Source: an uncultured Sunxiuqinia sp. (GTDB taxonomy: Bacteria; Bacteroidota; Bacteroidia; Bacteroidales; Prolixibacteraceae). From it: a DNA stretch of 64,000 nucleotides. Below the pieces are notes generated by a model that had not been told where the DNA came from, did not search any database, and worked only from the letters and a program-made list of their open reading frames with translations. Each line of letters starts with the position of its first letter. The first letter of the stretch is position 1. Both the position numbers and the translations under genes were made by a program. Positions 57,169-64,000 of this stretch are shown in pieces. The stretch is taken from the NCBI RefSeq assembly GCF_947495665.1, contig NZ_CANLZV010000002.1, forward strand, positions 310,001 to 374,000, read 5' to 3'.

Positions 57169-57744
57169 TCAGGCTTTTAATTTTTTCAATAACCAAGCCA
57201 TATTTTCACCCAATGTTTTCATGATTTGCATCCCCTCGGCATCCTCCAGAACCGCTCCTTCCGGGCCTCCAAATGCAAAGTTCCAATAGCTTGAGCCGGG
57301 GATGATCATTTGGCTGATTAAAAAGAAATTGTTGAGTGTTTCGAAAGCATGTAACTCGCCGCCTCGTCGAACGGCTAAAACTCCGGCGCCAACTTTGCGT
57401 TTGAGCAAGTGGCCGTTGCCTCGGGTTACATAGCCGGATACGTCAATTAAAGCCTTCATTTCGGTGCTGACATCAGCAAAATAGACCGGCGAGCCCAGAA
57501 TGATGGCATCGGCTTCAAGCATTTTTTCAATGCATTCGTTTATAGCATCATTTTTAATGTGACATCGTCCGTCTTTTACCTGGCGGCATTTGCCACAGGC
57601 GGTGCACCCATGTACCTGTTTGCCTCCAAGTTGGTAAAGTTCGGTTTCAATTCCTTCAGCCTGAAGCGGCTCGAAAACTTTCTGTATTAAAAGTTGAGTA
57701 TTTCCGCGTTTCCGCGGACTTCCGTTAATTGCAAGTACTTTCAC
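57169..57744 (-). CDS. Iron-sulfur flavoprotein / flavodoxin-family NAD(P)H reductase
   Basis: A 191-residue flavodoxin-like protein. The N-terminal phosphate-binding loop is NGSPRKRGNTQLLI. The Cys pattern CX2CX2CX7C (Cys47, 50, 53 and 61, in GCTACGKC...GRC) marks the iron-sulfur flavoprotein subgroup, which passes electrons from ferredoxin or NAD(P)H to FMN. LGSPVYFADVSTEMKALID is the typical FMN-domain block. Partner proteins are unknown. It lies between the DUF4159 gene and the pterin dehydratase on the minus strand, 21 bases after the DUF4159 region's start. Confidence 0.85.
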   Translation of the reverse strand: MKVLAINGSPRKRGNTQLLIQKVFEPLQAEGIETELYQLGGKQVHGCTACGKCRQVKDGRCHIKNDAINECIEKMLEADAIILGSPVYFADVSTEMKALIDVSGYVTRGNGHLLKRKVGAGVLAVRRGGELHAFETLNNFFLISQMIIPGSSYWNFAFGGPEGAVLEDAEGMQIMKTLGENMAWLLKKLKA

Positions 57745-57765
57745 AAGTATTTCTTTTTGTTGATG

Positions 57766-58422
57766 TTAATGACTAAAAACGTAGGTGATCAGGTTTGCTC
57801 CCATTTGCAAGGCCTTTTGGCGAACCTCCGGTGGGTCGTTGTGCACTGACGGGTCTTCCCAGCCATCGCTTAAGTCCGACTCGTAGGTGTAAAAGCAAAC
57901 CAGGCGCCCCTCATGAAACAGGCCAAAACCCTGAGGGGGCCTATTGTCATGTTCATGAATTTTGGGTAGGCCATTTTTAAATTTGAATTTTTGATTGTAA
58001 ATCGGATGATTGGCTGGGAGTTCGGTAAATTCCTGATCAGGAAAAACCTTTTTCATCTCCCGCCTGATATAAGGATCAAGTCCATAATTGTCATCAATGT
58101 ACAGAAAGCCGCCGGCTTCCAGGTAGGCACGTAGGTTGCGGCTTTCTTCCTCCGAAAAAATCAGATTGCCATGCCCGGTAATGTGCACCAGCGGATAATT
58201 GAATAGTTCAATGCTTCCCGGCTCAACAGTAGCGGGCTCCGGATCAATGCTGGTCTGAAGCTCCTGATTGCAAAATCGTATCAAATTTGGCAAAGCCGTT
58301 GGATCAGCATACCAGTCTCCGCCCCCTTTGTATTTGAGTAGGCCCAGCTTCAGATTGGGATTTTGGCCAAATAGAAGAAGGGCAGGAAGCAAAAATAGTA
58401 ATGTCAGACAGCTTGTTTTCAT
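57766..58422 (-). CDS. DUF4159-family exported protein
   Basis: A 218-residue protein with a Sec signal peptide (MKTSCLTLLFLLPALLLFGQ). The mature part has a DUF4159 domain: LKYKGGGDWYADPTALPNLI, VHITGHGNLIFSEEE, AGGFLYIDDNYGLDPYIRRE and RLVCFYTYESDLSDGWED. DUF4159 resembles the glutamine-amidotransferase-like fold and often sits beside MoxR-type or aerotolerance genes, but no such partner is here. A TACCTTTG promoter box lies just before the start. Function unknown. Confidence 0.88.
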   Translation of the reverse strand: MKTSCLTLLFLLPALLLFGQNPNLKLGLLKYKGGGDWYADPTALPNLIRFCNQELQTSIDPEPATVEPGSIELFNYPLVHITGHGNLIFSEEESRNLRAYLEAGGFLYIDDNYGLDPYIRREMKKVFPDQEFTELPANHPIYNQKFKFKNGLPKIHEHDNRPPQGFGLFHEGRLVCFYTYESDLSDGWEDPSVHNDPPEVRQKALQMGANLITYVFSH

Positions 58423-58441
58423 AGCCAGTTATTGAAAAAAA

Positions 58442-58449
58442 CAAAGGTA
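58442..58449 (-). promoter_or_regulatory. -7 box of the DUF4159 gene
   Basis: The minus strand reads TACCTTTG, an exact TAnnTTTG, 19 bases before the start codon. Confidence 0.5.
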
Positions 58450-58650
58450 ATAAGAAAGTGGAATTTTTCGGAATTAGCTAAGCTGGATTGGCAGTTGGTT
58501 TTTGAAGGGCATTTAAGCATTATTATTTATTGATCTGCAATTGTTGTAAGTGGCTTTAAAATAGCTTGTTTTTGTAGCAGTTGAGCGATTGCGATTTGCT
58601 GTTGCTGAAATAGGGTGCTCTTTCTTAAAACTGATTTCGTTTCCAGCTGT

Positions 58651-58658
58651 TATCTTTG
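58651..58658 (+). promoter_or_regulatory. -7 box of the PLP-dependent enzyme gene
   Basis: TATCTTTG matches the -7 consensus TAnnTTTG, 25 bases before the start codon. Confidence 0.55.
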
Positions 58659-58683
58659 GGGTGTATAAACAAGCAAAGAAAGA

Positions 58684-59922
58684 ATGAAAAAGAGTTTTAC
58701 TACCCGATCACTTCATGTTCCGTTTCCGCGGAATGATGCGCATAGAGCGCTGGACATGCCCGTTTATGAAACTGTTGCTTATGAGTTTGATTCTTCGGAA
58801 AGCATGTCGGCCAATTTCAGAGGCGAGCTTCCGGCACATGTTTATTCACGAACAAGTAATCCAACAGTCGAATATTTCGAGCAGAAGATGAAGGCGCTGA
58901 CCGGAGCGCATCAGGTGTTGGCTGTTGCATCGGGGATGGCTGCCATCAGCAACACAATTCTATCGGTTTGCAAAAGTGGCGACAACATTATTTCAGGCAA
59001 TCATCTGTTTGCCCATTCTTTCTCTTTGCTTGATCAAAGTTTACGAAACTATGGCTTGGAAACACGGTTTGTCGATACCACCCAATCGCATTTGGTGGAG
59101 CGACTGATTGATGAAAATACCCGGGCAATTTACTTTGAAACAGTTACCAACCCGCAGTTGGAGTTGGCAGATATTTCAAAACTGTCGGCCGTTGCGCGCA
59201 AATATAATTTGCTGTTAATAGCAGATAGTACCATTACTCCTCCGGTCGTTTTTAATGGCCGCTCTCTAGGAGTCGATATCGAAGTGATGTCAACGACCAA
59301 GCATATTTCTGGTGGAGGTACGTCCTTTGGAGGGGTGATTCTGGATCATGGAAACTATGACTGGTCGCTTAACCCAAACCTGAAATCACTGACAGAAAAG
59401 TTTGGGAAAGATACTTTTATGGCACGTTTGCGGAAAAATTATTTCCGAAATACGGGGGGCGCAATGTCTGCACACACTGCTCACTATCAGATTCTGGGAC
59501 TCGATATGCTGGAGCTTCGTTTCGAGCGTTCGTATAGCAGTTGTATGAAGTTGGGTGAATTTTTGACCCGGCATCCCAAGGTTTGTGGGCTTACTTATCC
59601 CGGGCTGAAAGGTTCCAAGGATTATGAGTTGGCCGCAACTCAGTTTCAGGGAAAGCCAGGAACGATCCTGACATTTGAGCTGGAGTCGGAAAAGGCTTGC
59701 TTTACCTTCATGAATCATCTGCAAATGATTCGCCGTGCAACCAACTTGAACGACAACAAATCGTTGATCATTCATCCTTGGTCAACCATTTTTGTGGAGT
59801 TTTCGGAGAAGGACCGAAAGGCCATGAAAATCAGCCCAACGGCCATGCGTTTGTCAGTGGGGATAGAGGCTGCGGAGGACTTGATGGAGGATATTGAGCA
59901 GGCCCTGAAAGCAATAGCATAA
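58684..59922 (+). CDS. PLP-dependent Cys/Met-metabolism enzyme (gamma-synthase/lyase type)
   Basis: A 412-residue fold-type I PLP enzyme related to cystathionine gamma-synthase, O-acetylhomoserine sulfhydrylase and methionine gamma-lyase. SGMAAISNTILS holds the cofactor phosphate loop, ADSTITPP the cofactor Asp (Asp181), and MSTTKHISGGG the Schiff-base Lys (Lys206). The Tyr that normally stacks on PLP in the NLYGGT block is replaced: here HLFAHSFSLL, with Phe109. The exact reaction is therefore uncertain; sulfhydrylation or gamma-elimination of a homoserine ester is likely. It has its own promoter and converges with the kinase gene. Other methionine-pathway genes are not nearby. Confidence 0.85.
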   Translation: MKKSFTTRSLHVPFPRNDAHRALDMPVYETVAYEFDSSESMSANFRGELPAHVYSRTSNPTVEYFEQKMKALTGAHQVLAVASGMAAISNTILSVCKSGDNIISGNHLFAHSFSLLDQSLRNYGLETRFVDTTQSHLVERLIDENTRAIYFETVTNPQLELADISKLSAVARKYNLLLIADSTITPPVVFNGRSLGVDIEVMSTTKHISGGGTSFGGVILDHGNYDWSLNPNLKSLTEKFGKDTFMARLRKNYFRNTGGAMSAHTAHYQILGLDMLELRFERSYSSCMKLGEFLTRHPKVCGLTYPGLKGSKDYELAATQFQGKPGTILTFELESEKACFTFMNHLQMIRRATNLNDNKSLIIHPWSTIFVEFSEKDRKAMKISPTAMRLSVGIEAAEDLMEDIEQALKAIA

Positions 59923-59928
59923 AGGCGT

Positions 59929-61527
59929 TTAAGCAGGCCGGTAGGGGATATTGAAGAAAAAGCAGGATCCTTTGTCTCTTTCAGATTCAAGGCGGATCGT
60001 TCCATCAAGCATCTCAACATAGGCTTTGGAGATCGAAAGTCCAAGGCCTGCACCTTCGTAGGCTTTGGAAACCGATATGTCAGCCTGAACGAAACGATTG
60101 AATATCGCAGCTTGTTTTTGGTCTGAAATACCAATGCCTGAGTCTTTGACGAAAAAATGAAGCTGATTACTTTCGAGTTTACAACCAAACTCAACCCAGC
60201 CGGCTTTGGTGTACTTCAGCGCATTGTTCAGCAGGTTGGATAAAATGGCAAAAAGCTTTTCCTGATCGGTATAAATCAAGGTATGTTTCTCCGGAAGAGG
60301 CTTCGTGCAACGAAGAAGAAGGTTCTTCCTTTTGGCCATGGGTGAAAAGAAGGTCAGCAGACGCTGGAACTCTTCATTGACATTGACTTTGGAACTAACG
60401 ACTTTCATTTGGCCGGATTCAATCTTTGAAATATCGATGATTTGATTGATCAGGTTTAGCATGCGTTGGCCGCTTTCTTCAATGACTTTGATGTATCGCT
60501 GTTGCTCCCTTTCTTCTAAAAAAGGTTCTTTTAAAAGGCTGGCAAATCCAAGAATACCGTTCATTGGAGTTCTTATTTCATGACTGATATTGGCCAGGAA
60601 AGCGGACTTTAACCGATCGCTCTCTTCTGCGTGATTCTTGGCTTCAATGAGTTCTTGTTCAGCGCGCTTTCGTTCGTCAATATCTCTCATGGAGCCCTCT
60701 ATTCCGATTAAGGTTCCATTGTCGTCAAATAGTTTGTGCGCATTTAGCGAAACGTACTTAATGGCGCCTTTTTTCGTTTTTAGCCGAACTTCGTAGTCCC
60801 AAGCTTCCAGATGTTGCTGAATTTCCTCGATCAGGAAGTCATATTCTTCTGGATGTTCAAAAAAATGAAAGGCATGATGACCGATCAACTCAGAAGGGGA
60901 GTAGCCAATCATGCGAGATATGGAAGGGCTTACTTCTAGAAAATGGTTATGTGTATCAATCTGGAAAAATACATCCTGAATATTTTCAAAGATCTTACGG
61001 TATTTCTCTTCGCTTTGCCTGAGATTTTCTTCGGCTTTTTGTTTTTGCTTTTTCAGTTCGGTTTCAGCCAGGGCTTGTTTGATGGCCGGACTTAGTCGTT
61101 GAAGATTCTGTTTCAGGAGGTAGTCATTGGCCCCAACTTTTAACATTTCAACAGCTATCTCTTCGCCCAGAGTGCCTGAAACAATGATAAACGGAGTTTC
61201 AGGATAGTGTTCGGCGCATAATTGCAAAGCGGCAATCCCATTGTATCCGGGTAAATGATAATCAGCCAGAATAATATCAAAACTGGCTTGTTGTAAAGCT
61301 TTTTCAAAATCAGCTTCGCTATCCACGCGGGTGTAGTCGATACGCCAGCCATCTCTTTTCAGAGCCATCAACACCAGTTCAGAGTCTTCGGGTGTGTCTT
61401 CCAGATGAAGTATTTTTATCGGATTAACTTTGACATTATTGGTACTTGCGGGAACCTGAGCAGTGTCATTCCCCGAAGAGTTAGTATTTTTACCTGTGTT
61501 TTTTTGATTGTAGTTTTCCTTCTCCAT
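59929..61527 (-). CDS. Receiver-PAS-histidine kinase protein
   Basis: A 532-residue soluble signalling protein. Residues 38-155 form a receiver domain with Asp89 in IILADYHLPGYNG, the acidic pair Glu43-Asp44 and Lys139. Then come a PAS/PAC domain (about 172-290), a HisKA dimer domain with His316 in FLANISHEIRTPMNG, and an HATPase domain (ILSNLLNNALKYT, then VKDSGIGI and GAGLGLSISKAYVEM). The receiver at the N-terminus suggests it is controlled by another kinase. It has no membrane segment and no linked response regulator gene. The signal it senses is unknown. Confidence 0.92.
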   Translation of the reverse strand: MEKENYNQKNTGKNTNSSGNDTAQVPASTNNVKVNPIKILHLEDTPEDSELVLMALKRDGWRIDYTRVDSEADFEKALQQASFDIILADYHLPGYNGIAALQLCAEHYPETPFIIVSGTLGEEIAVEMLKVGANDYLLKQNLQRLSPAIKQALAETELKKQKQKAEENLRQSEEKYRKIFENIQDVFFQIDTHNHFLEVSPSISRMIGYSPSELIGHHAFHFFEHPEEYDFLIEEIQQHLEAWDYEVRLKTKKGAIKYVSLNAHKLFDDNGTLIGIEGSMRDIDERKRAEQELIEAKNHAEESDRLKSAFLANISHEIRTPMNGILGFASLLKEPFLEEREQQRYIKVIEESGQRMLNLINQIIDISKIESGQMKVVSSKVNVNEEFQRLLTFFSPMAKRKNLLLRCTKPLPEKHTLIYTDQEKLFAILSNLLNNALKYTKAGWVEFGCKLESNQLHFFVKDSGIGISDQKQAAIFNRFVQADISVSKAYEGAGLGLSISKAYVEMLDGTIRLESERDKGSCFFFNIPYRPA

Positions 61528-61981
61528 TACCTGTATTTTGCGCTTTATTCATAGCAATTACTGCTGTAATTCCAACACCTTCTATCTTAAGCCGATTTAA
61601 TCTTTGTCCTATTGAAAGACTAGTCAGCAATATTTCCTTTCTTGTTCTTCTTGTTTAAGCACACGCACAAGTAGGATTAATCTTCGATGTAAATTCTTGA
61701 AAGGATGGTATAAAAAACTGTCAAGTGTGAAAATAATCCTTGTCAACCAAATATAATTAATCCGTATGTAATTTGCTATTAATCAGGCAGAAGTTTTTGC
61801 CTGAATGTCGTCAGCAGGAGAACAATTACAAAAAAGAAGTGGGTGTATTCTAAAAACGCTTATGAGAATAAAATTCGTAAAATTTAATTTATAGATAAAT
61901 AACATGAAAGAACCCTGTTTATTCCGAAGGATTGTTGTGAAGGGTGTTTATAGGCTAAGATCCTTATTGACTGGTTGGTGC
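61528..61981. other. Gene-free, AT-rich stretch upstream of the kinase gene
   Basis: About 450 bases with no credible coding frame on either strand. It separates the kinase start from the small-RNA candidate and probably holds the kinase promoter, though no clear TAnnTTTG box stands out. Confidence 0.45.
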
Positions 61982-62116
61982 AAAAAAAAGCGGGTTACCA
62001 TCGTCATGATAACCCGTTGTCCATAATTTAGTTTAGTTAGACCAGAAAATAATTATTGGTTTAAAAGAGAAAAGGTATCTATAATTATTTCATTTAAAAG
62101 CACTTGTTTTTAAATG
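61982..62116 (-). ncRNA. Candidate small RNA: promoter, three stem-loops and terminator
   Basis: On the minus strand a promoter (listed next) leads into about 135 bases with no real coding frame. Three hairpins follow in order. One: CATTTAAAA (62116-62108) with TTTTAAATG (62099-62091), 9 perfect pairs. Two: GAAATAATTAT (62091-62081) with ATAATTATTTTC (62056-62045), one bulge. Three: CGGGTTA (62016-62010) with TAACCCG (61997-61991), followed by a run of eight T. No coding gene on the minus strand ends here, so the terminator needs another explanation. Not matched to any RNA family by eye; 6S, tmRNA, SRP and RNase P do not fit. Structure was read by eye only. Confidence 0.5.
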
Positions 62117-62121
62117 CTCTG

Positions 62122-62147
62122 CTAATATAGCATATATTTCATTCCAA
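62122..62147 (-). promoter_or_regulatory. Promoter of the small-RNA candidate
   Basis: On the minus strand TTG (62147-62145) and TATATTAG (62129-62122) are 15 bases apart, close to the Bacteroidetes -33/-7 pattern, with one change in the -7 box. Transcription would begin about at the foot of the first hairpin. Confidence 0.45.
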
Positions 62148-62253
62148 TATTAAAAAAACCTTAAAATTTCTTAACAAATAGAAAACACAGCCGATTTCGG
62201 CTATTATAAATAATTGTTTTTCAGGGTGTAAAAAATGCCAATATGTTATAGAA

Positions 62254-62261
62254 TATATTTG
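62254..62261 (+). promoter_or_regulatory. Possible upstream -7 box for trhO
   Basis: TATATTTG matches TAnnTTTG exactly, 135 bases before the trhO start. It may be a second promoter next to the one at 62372-62379. Confidence 0.35.
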
Positions 62262-62371
62262 CATTTATAACCAGCATTTTCGGAAAATGAGCAAAAAAGG
62301 GCTGAACAGTTTACTTCTGCCAGTAGAGAAACACATTTAAAGATGCGCTACTCCTATATGGAAGGATTTTT

Positions 62372-62379
62372 TATCTTTG
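62372..62379 (+). promoter_or_regulatory. -7 box of trhO, within the longer open frame
   Basis: TATCTTTG followed by C is an exact consensus box. It lies 17 bases before ATG 62397 and inside the extended open frame that begins at 62343, which rules out that longer start if the box is used. Confidence 0.55.
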
Positions 62380-62396
62380 CAGCAAAATTTAGCAAG

Positions 62397-63458
62397 ATGC
62401 ATTTGTATAACCGATACAGTAAAAAGGAGTTGACCAGGCGCTTGAATGAAGAGACTTTCAAGCGAAGAACGATTTCATTTTACCGCTATGTAGCGATTGA
62501 TGAGCCTCAGGAGTTCCGGAATGAGCTTTATTTTCAATGGGATAAGCTTGGATGTTTGGGGCGCATCTATGTGGCCCGGGAAGGAATTAATGCCCAGATG
62601 AGCGTGCCGGAGCAAGCCTTGCCTGCATTTCTGTCGCATTTGGAAGAAATGGAGCAGCTCAAGGCTATGCCGATCAAGTATGCCATTGAGGATGACGGTA
62701 AGTCATTTTATAAGCTGACCATTAAAGTGCGTCCGAAAATTGTGGCCGACGGCTTGGACGAACGTGCTTTTGATACCACCAATGTTGGAACCCATTTATC
62801 GGCGAAAGAATTTCATGATCTGGTTGATCAGCCGGACGTTTTGCTGGTGGATATGCGCAACCATTACGAGAGTGAGATTGGCCATTTCAGAGGAGCTATT
62901 TGCCCTGAGGCGGATACTTTTCGCGAAGAAATTGAAATGGTTGTCAATGATTTGAAGGAGCAAAAAGAGCGTAAGATCCTGTTGTATTGTACGGGAGGTA
63001 TACGTTGTGAAAAAGCAAGTGCCTATTTGAGACACCATGGTTTCAGCGATGTTAACCAACTGCATGGAGGTATTATTGAGTATGCCCGGCAAATTAAACA
63101 GCTTGATCTTGAGTCAAAGTTCATAGGTAAAAACTTCGTTTTTGATCAGCGCTTGGGGGAAACGGTCAGTGGGGAAGTGATTGCCCACTGTCACCAGTGC
63201 GGACGTAAGTGCGATACGCATACCAACTGCGCCAATGACTTGTGTCACATCCTCTTTATTCAATGCGAGACCTGTGCTCTGCAATACGAAGGCTGTTGCA
63301 CTAGTGAGTGTCAGTCGGTATTGCATGCCACGGAAGAAGAGCGCTTGTTGCACGTTCAAACTTTCAAACGTAAATTTGGCAACCGAAAAAGTTTTCGAAA
63401 AAGCATTGATAACCGGCTAAAAACAGAAAGCCAAAGCGCAACCGTTGAGCATGACTAA
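62397..63458 (+). CDS. trhO: tRNA uridine(34) hydroxylase (rhodanese type)
   Basis: A 353-residue protein of the TrhO/YceA family, which hydroxylates uridine 34 of certain tRNAs at the wobble position. An N-terminal UPF0176 domain (FYRYVAIDEPQEF, YVAREGINAQMSV) precedes a rhodanese domain with LLYCTGGIRCEKA, where Cys198 is the active-site Cys and Cys204 follows. The C-terminus has a Cys-rich patch (CHQCGRKC, then CETCALQYEGCC) that may bind metal. An ATG at 62343 would add 18 residues, but the promoter box at 62372-62379 and family length (near 350) favour ATG 62397. The dus gene starts inside its last codons. Confidence 0.93.
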   Translation: MHLYNRYSKKELTRRLNEETFKRRTISFYRYVAIDEPQEFRNELYFQWDKLGCLGRIYVAREGINAQMSVPEQALPAFLSHLEEMEQLKAMPIKYAIEDDGKSFYKLTIKVRPKIVADGLDERAFDTTNVGTHLSAKEFHDLVDQPDVLLVDMRNHYESEIGHFRGAICPEADTFREEIEMVVNDLKEQKERKILLYCTGGIRCEKASAYLRHHGFSDVNQLHGGIIEYARQIKQLDLESKFIGKNFVFDQRLGETVSGEVIAHCHQCGRKCDTHTNCANDLCHILFIQCETCALQYEGCCTSECQSVLHATEEERLLHVQTFKRKFGNRKSFRKSIDNRLKTESQSATVEHD

Positions 63459-64000
63459 TTTTTGGAAAGAGATAAAAGCTCCAATCATGGCCTTGGCGCC
63501 TATGGAAGATGTTACCGACACTTCATTTCGTGAGTTGGTAGCCCGCATTTCATATCCCGAATGTTTACATCTTTTGTTTACTGAGTTTACGGCAGTAGAC
63601 GGAATGAATCATCCGAAGGGGAAGGAAAGGGTTTCAGAGCGCCTGATTGTGAGTAAAAGTGAACGGGAAGTCCTGAAGGAAAAAGGGATTAAACTGATTG
63701 CTCAGATTTGGGGGAACAAACCAGAAGTTTTCCATAAAATTACCAAGGAGATTTCGGAAGAGTATGATTTTGATGGGATAGACATTAATATGGGCTGTCC
63801 GGTTAAAAATGTGGTAAAACAAGGATCATGCAGTGCACTGATCGATCAGCCTGCTTTGGCGCAGGAAATTATTCTGGCTTCGAAAGAAGCAACCAAGCTA
63901 CCTGTTTCAGTAAAAACAAGAACCGGAATCAGACAACACGAAACGGAGCGCTGGATTAATCAATTGCTGGAGACGAAACCGGCCGCCATCACGCTGCACG
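63451..64000 (+). CDS. tRNA-dihydrouridine synthase (5' part, runs off the right edge)
   Basis: The visible 183 codons encode the start of a Dus-family flavoenzyme that reduces uridine to dihydrouridine in tRNA with NADPH. The N-terminal MALAPMEDVTDTSFRELV is the FMN-binding start, and DGIDINMGCPVKNVVKQGSC holds the catalytic Cys in MGCP (given here only to that Cys and neighbours), with VKTRTGI after it. DusB-like in pattern, though the subtype cannot be fixed without the C-terminus. Its ATG overlaps the trhO stop by 8 bases, so both tRNA-modifying genes are likely translated together. Confidence 0.92.
   Translation, partial: MTNFWKEIKAPIMALAPMEDVTDTSFRELVARISYPECLHLLFTEFTAVDGMNHPKGKERVSERLIVSKSEREVLKEKGIKLIAQIWGNKPEVFHKITKEISEEYDFDGIDINMGCPVKNVVKQGSCSALIDQPALAQEIILASKEATKLPVSVKTRTGIRQHETERWINQLLETKPAAITLH

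Noticed and set aside
62343-62396. Extended N-terminus of trhO starting at ATG 62343
   Set aside because: It contains an exact TATCTTTG promoter box, and the family begins near MHLYNRYSKKEL; ATG 62397 is used instead.

Overview
This window reads as chromosomal core sequence from an environmental, probably marine or sediment, Bacteroidetes. A Marinilabiliales/Prolixibacteraceae-type genome is my inference, not a proven placement. The signs are promoters with a TAnnTTTG -7 box and mostly weak ribosome binding sites, a secreted glycosidase with a type IX secretion C-terminal sorting domain, many lipoproteins, a DUF349 repeat protein, a bifunctional OlsF-like acyltransferase, and an alpha-beta fused 2-oxoacid dehydrogenase E1. 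I see no phage, IS element, CRISPR array, rRNA or tRNA.

Layout. 1-9.6 kb: YgiQ-type radical SAM protein (cut by the left edge), OlsF-like acyltransferase, OB-fold lipoprotein, MATE exporter behind a folded leader, outer-membrane beta-barrel protein, a serine-hydrolase-fold lipoprotein that has lost its catalytic residues, and a secreted C1-like peptidase. 9.9-14.7 kb: heme operon hemN-hemG-hemF-hemH. 15-21.3 kb (minus strand): fused E1 dehydrogenase and a three-gene biotin-dependent acyl-CoA carboxylase operon. 22-26 kb: second MATE exporter and a divergent GT-C/GT2 glycosyltransferase pair. 26-35.4 kb: 1415-residue AsmA-like envelope protein, sorbosone-dehydrogenase-like lipoprotein with its cytochrome c, GH5 glycosidase and a SIMPL protein. 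35.5-46.2 kb: AddB-like nuclease, trmD, Hsp20, DUF349 protein, pyrG, yidC and a thermonuclease. 46.3-53.3 kb (minus strand): ThuA protein, then a methylmalonyl-CoA epimerase plus sodium-pumping decarboxylase operon and an acyl-CoA:carboxylate CoA-transferase. 53.8-61.5 kb: Tat-exported aldo/keto reductase, a decayed YciI-family gene behind msrA, small membrane and redox proteins, a PLP-dependent sulfur enzyme and a receiver-PAS-kinase protein. 61.5-64 kb: a candidate small RNA, then trhO overlapping a dus gene that runs off the right edge.

How the genes fit together. Two biotin systems flank the middle of the window. The 17.7-21.3 kb operon has a biotin carboxylase and should use ATP to carboxylate propionyl-CoA or acetyl-CoA. 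The 47.2-51.7 kb operon has membrane subunits and an epimerase and should decarboxylate (R)/(S)-methylmalonyl-CoA while exporting sodium. With the CoA-transferase at 52-53 kb this gives the last steps of succinate-to-propionate fermentation. The heme operon carries both oxygen-dependent and oxygen-independent coproporphyrinogen oxidases, which fits life across changing oxygen levels.

No clearly new multi-gene system is visible. The items most worth a second look are a three-hairpin small-RNA candidate (61982-62116), a folded leader before the first MATE gene, a catalytically dead serine-hydrolase lipoprotein, a decarboxylase beta subunit with an added exported domain, and a YciI-like pseudogene with three lesions.
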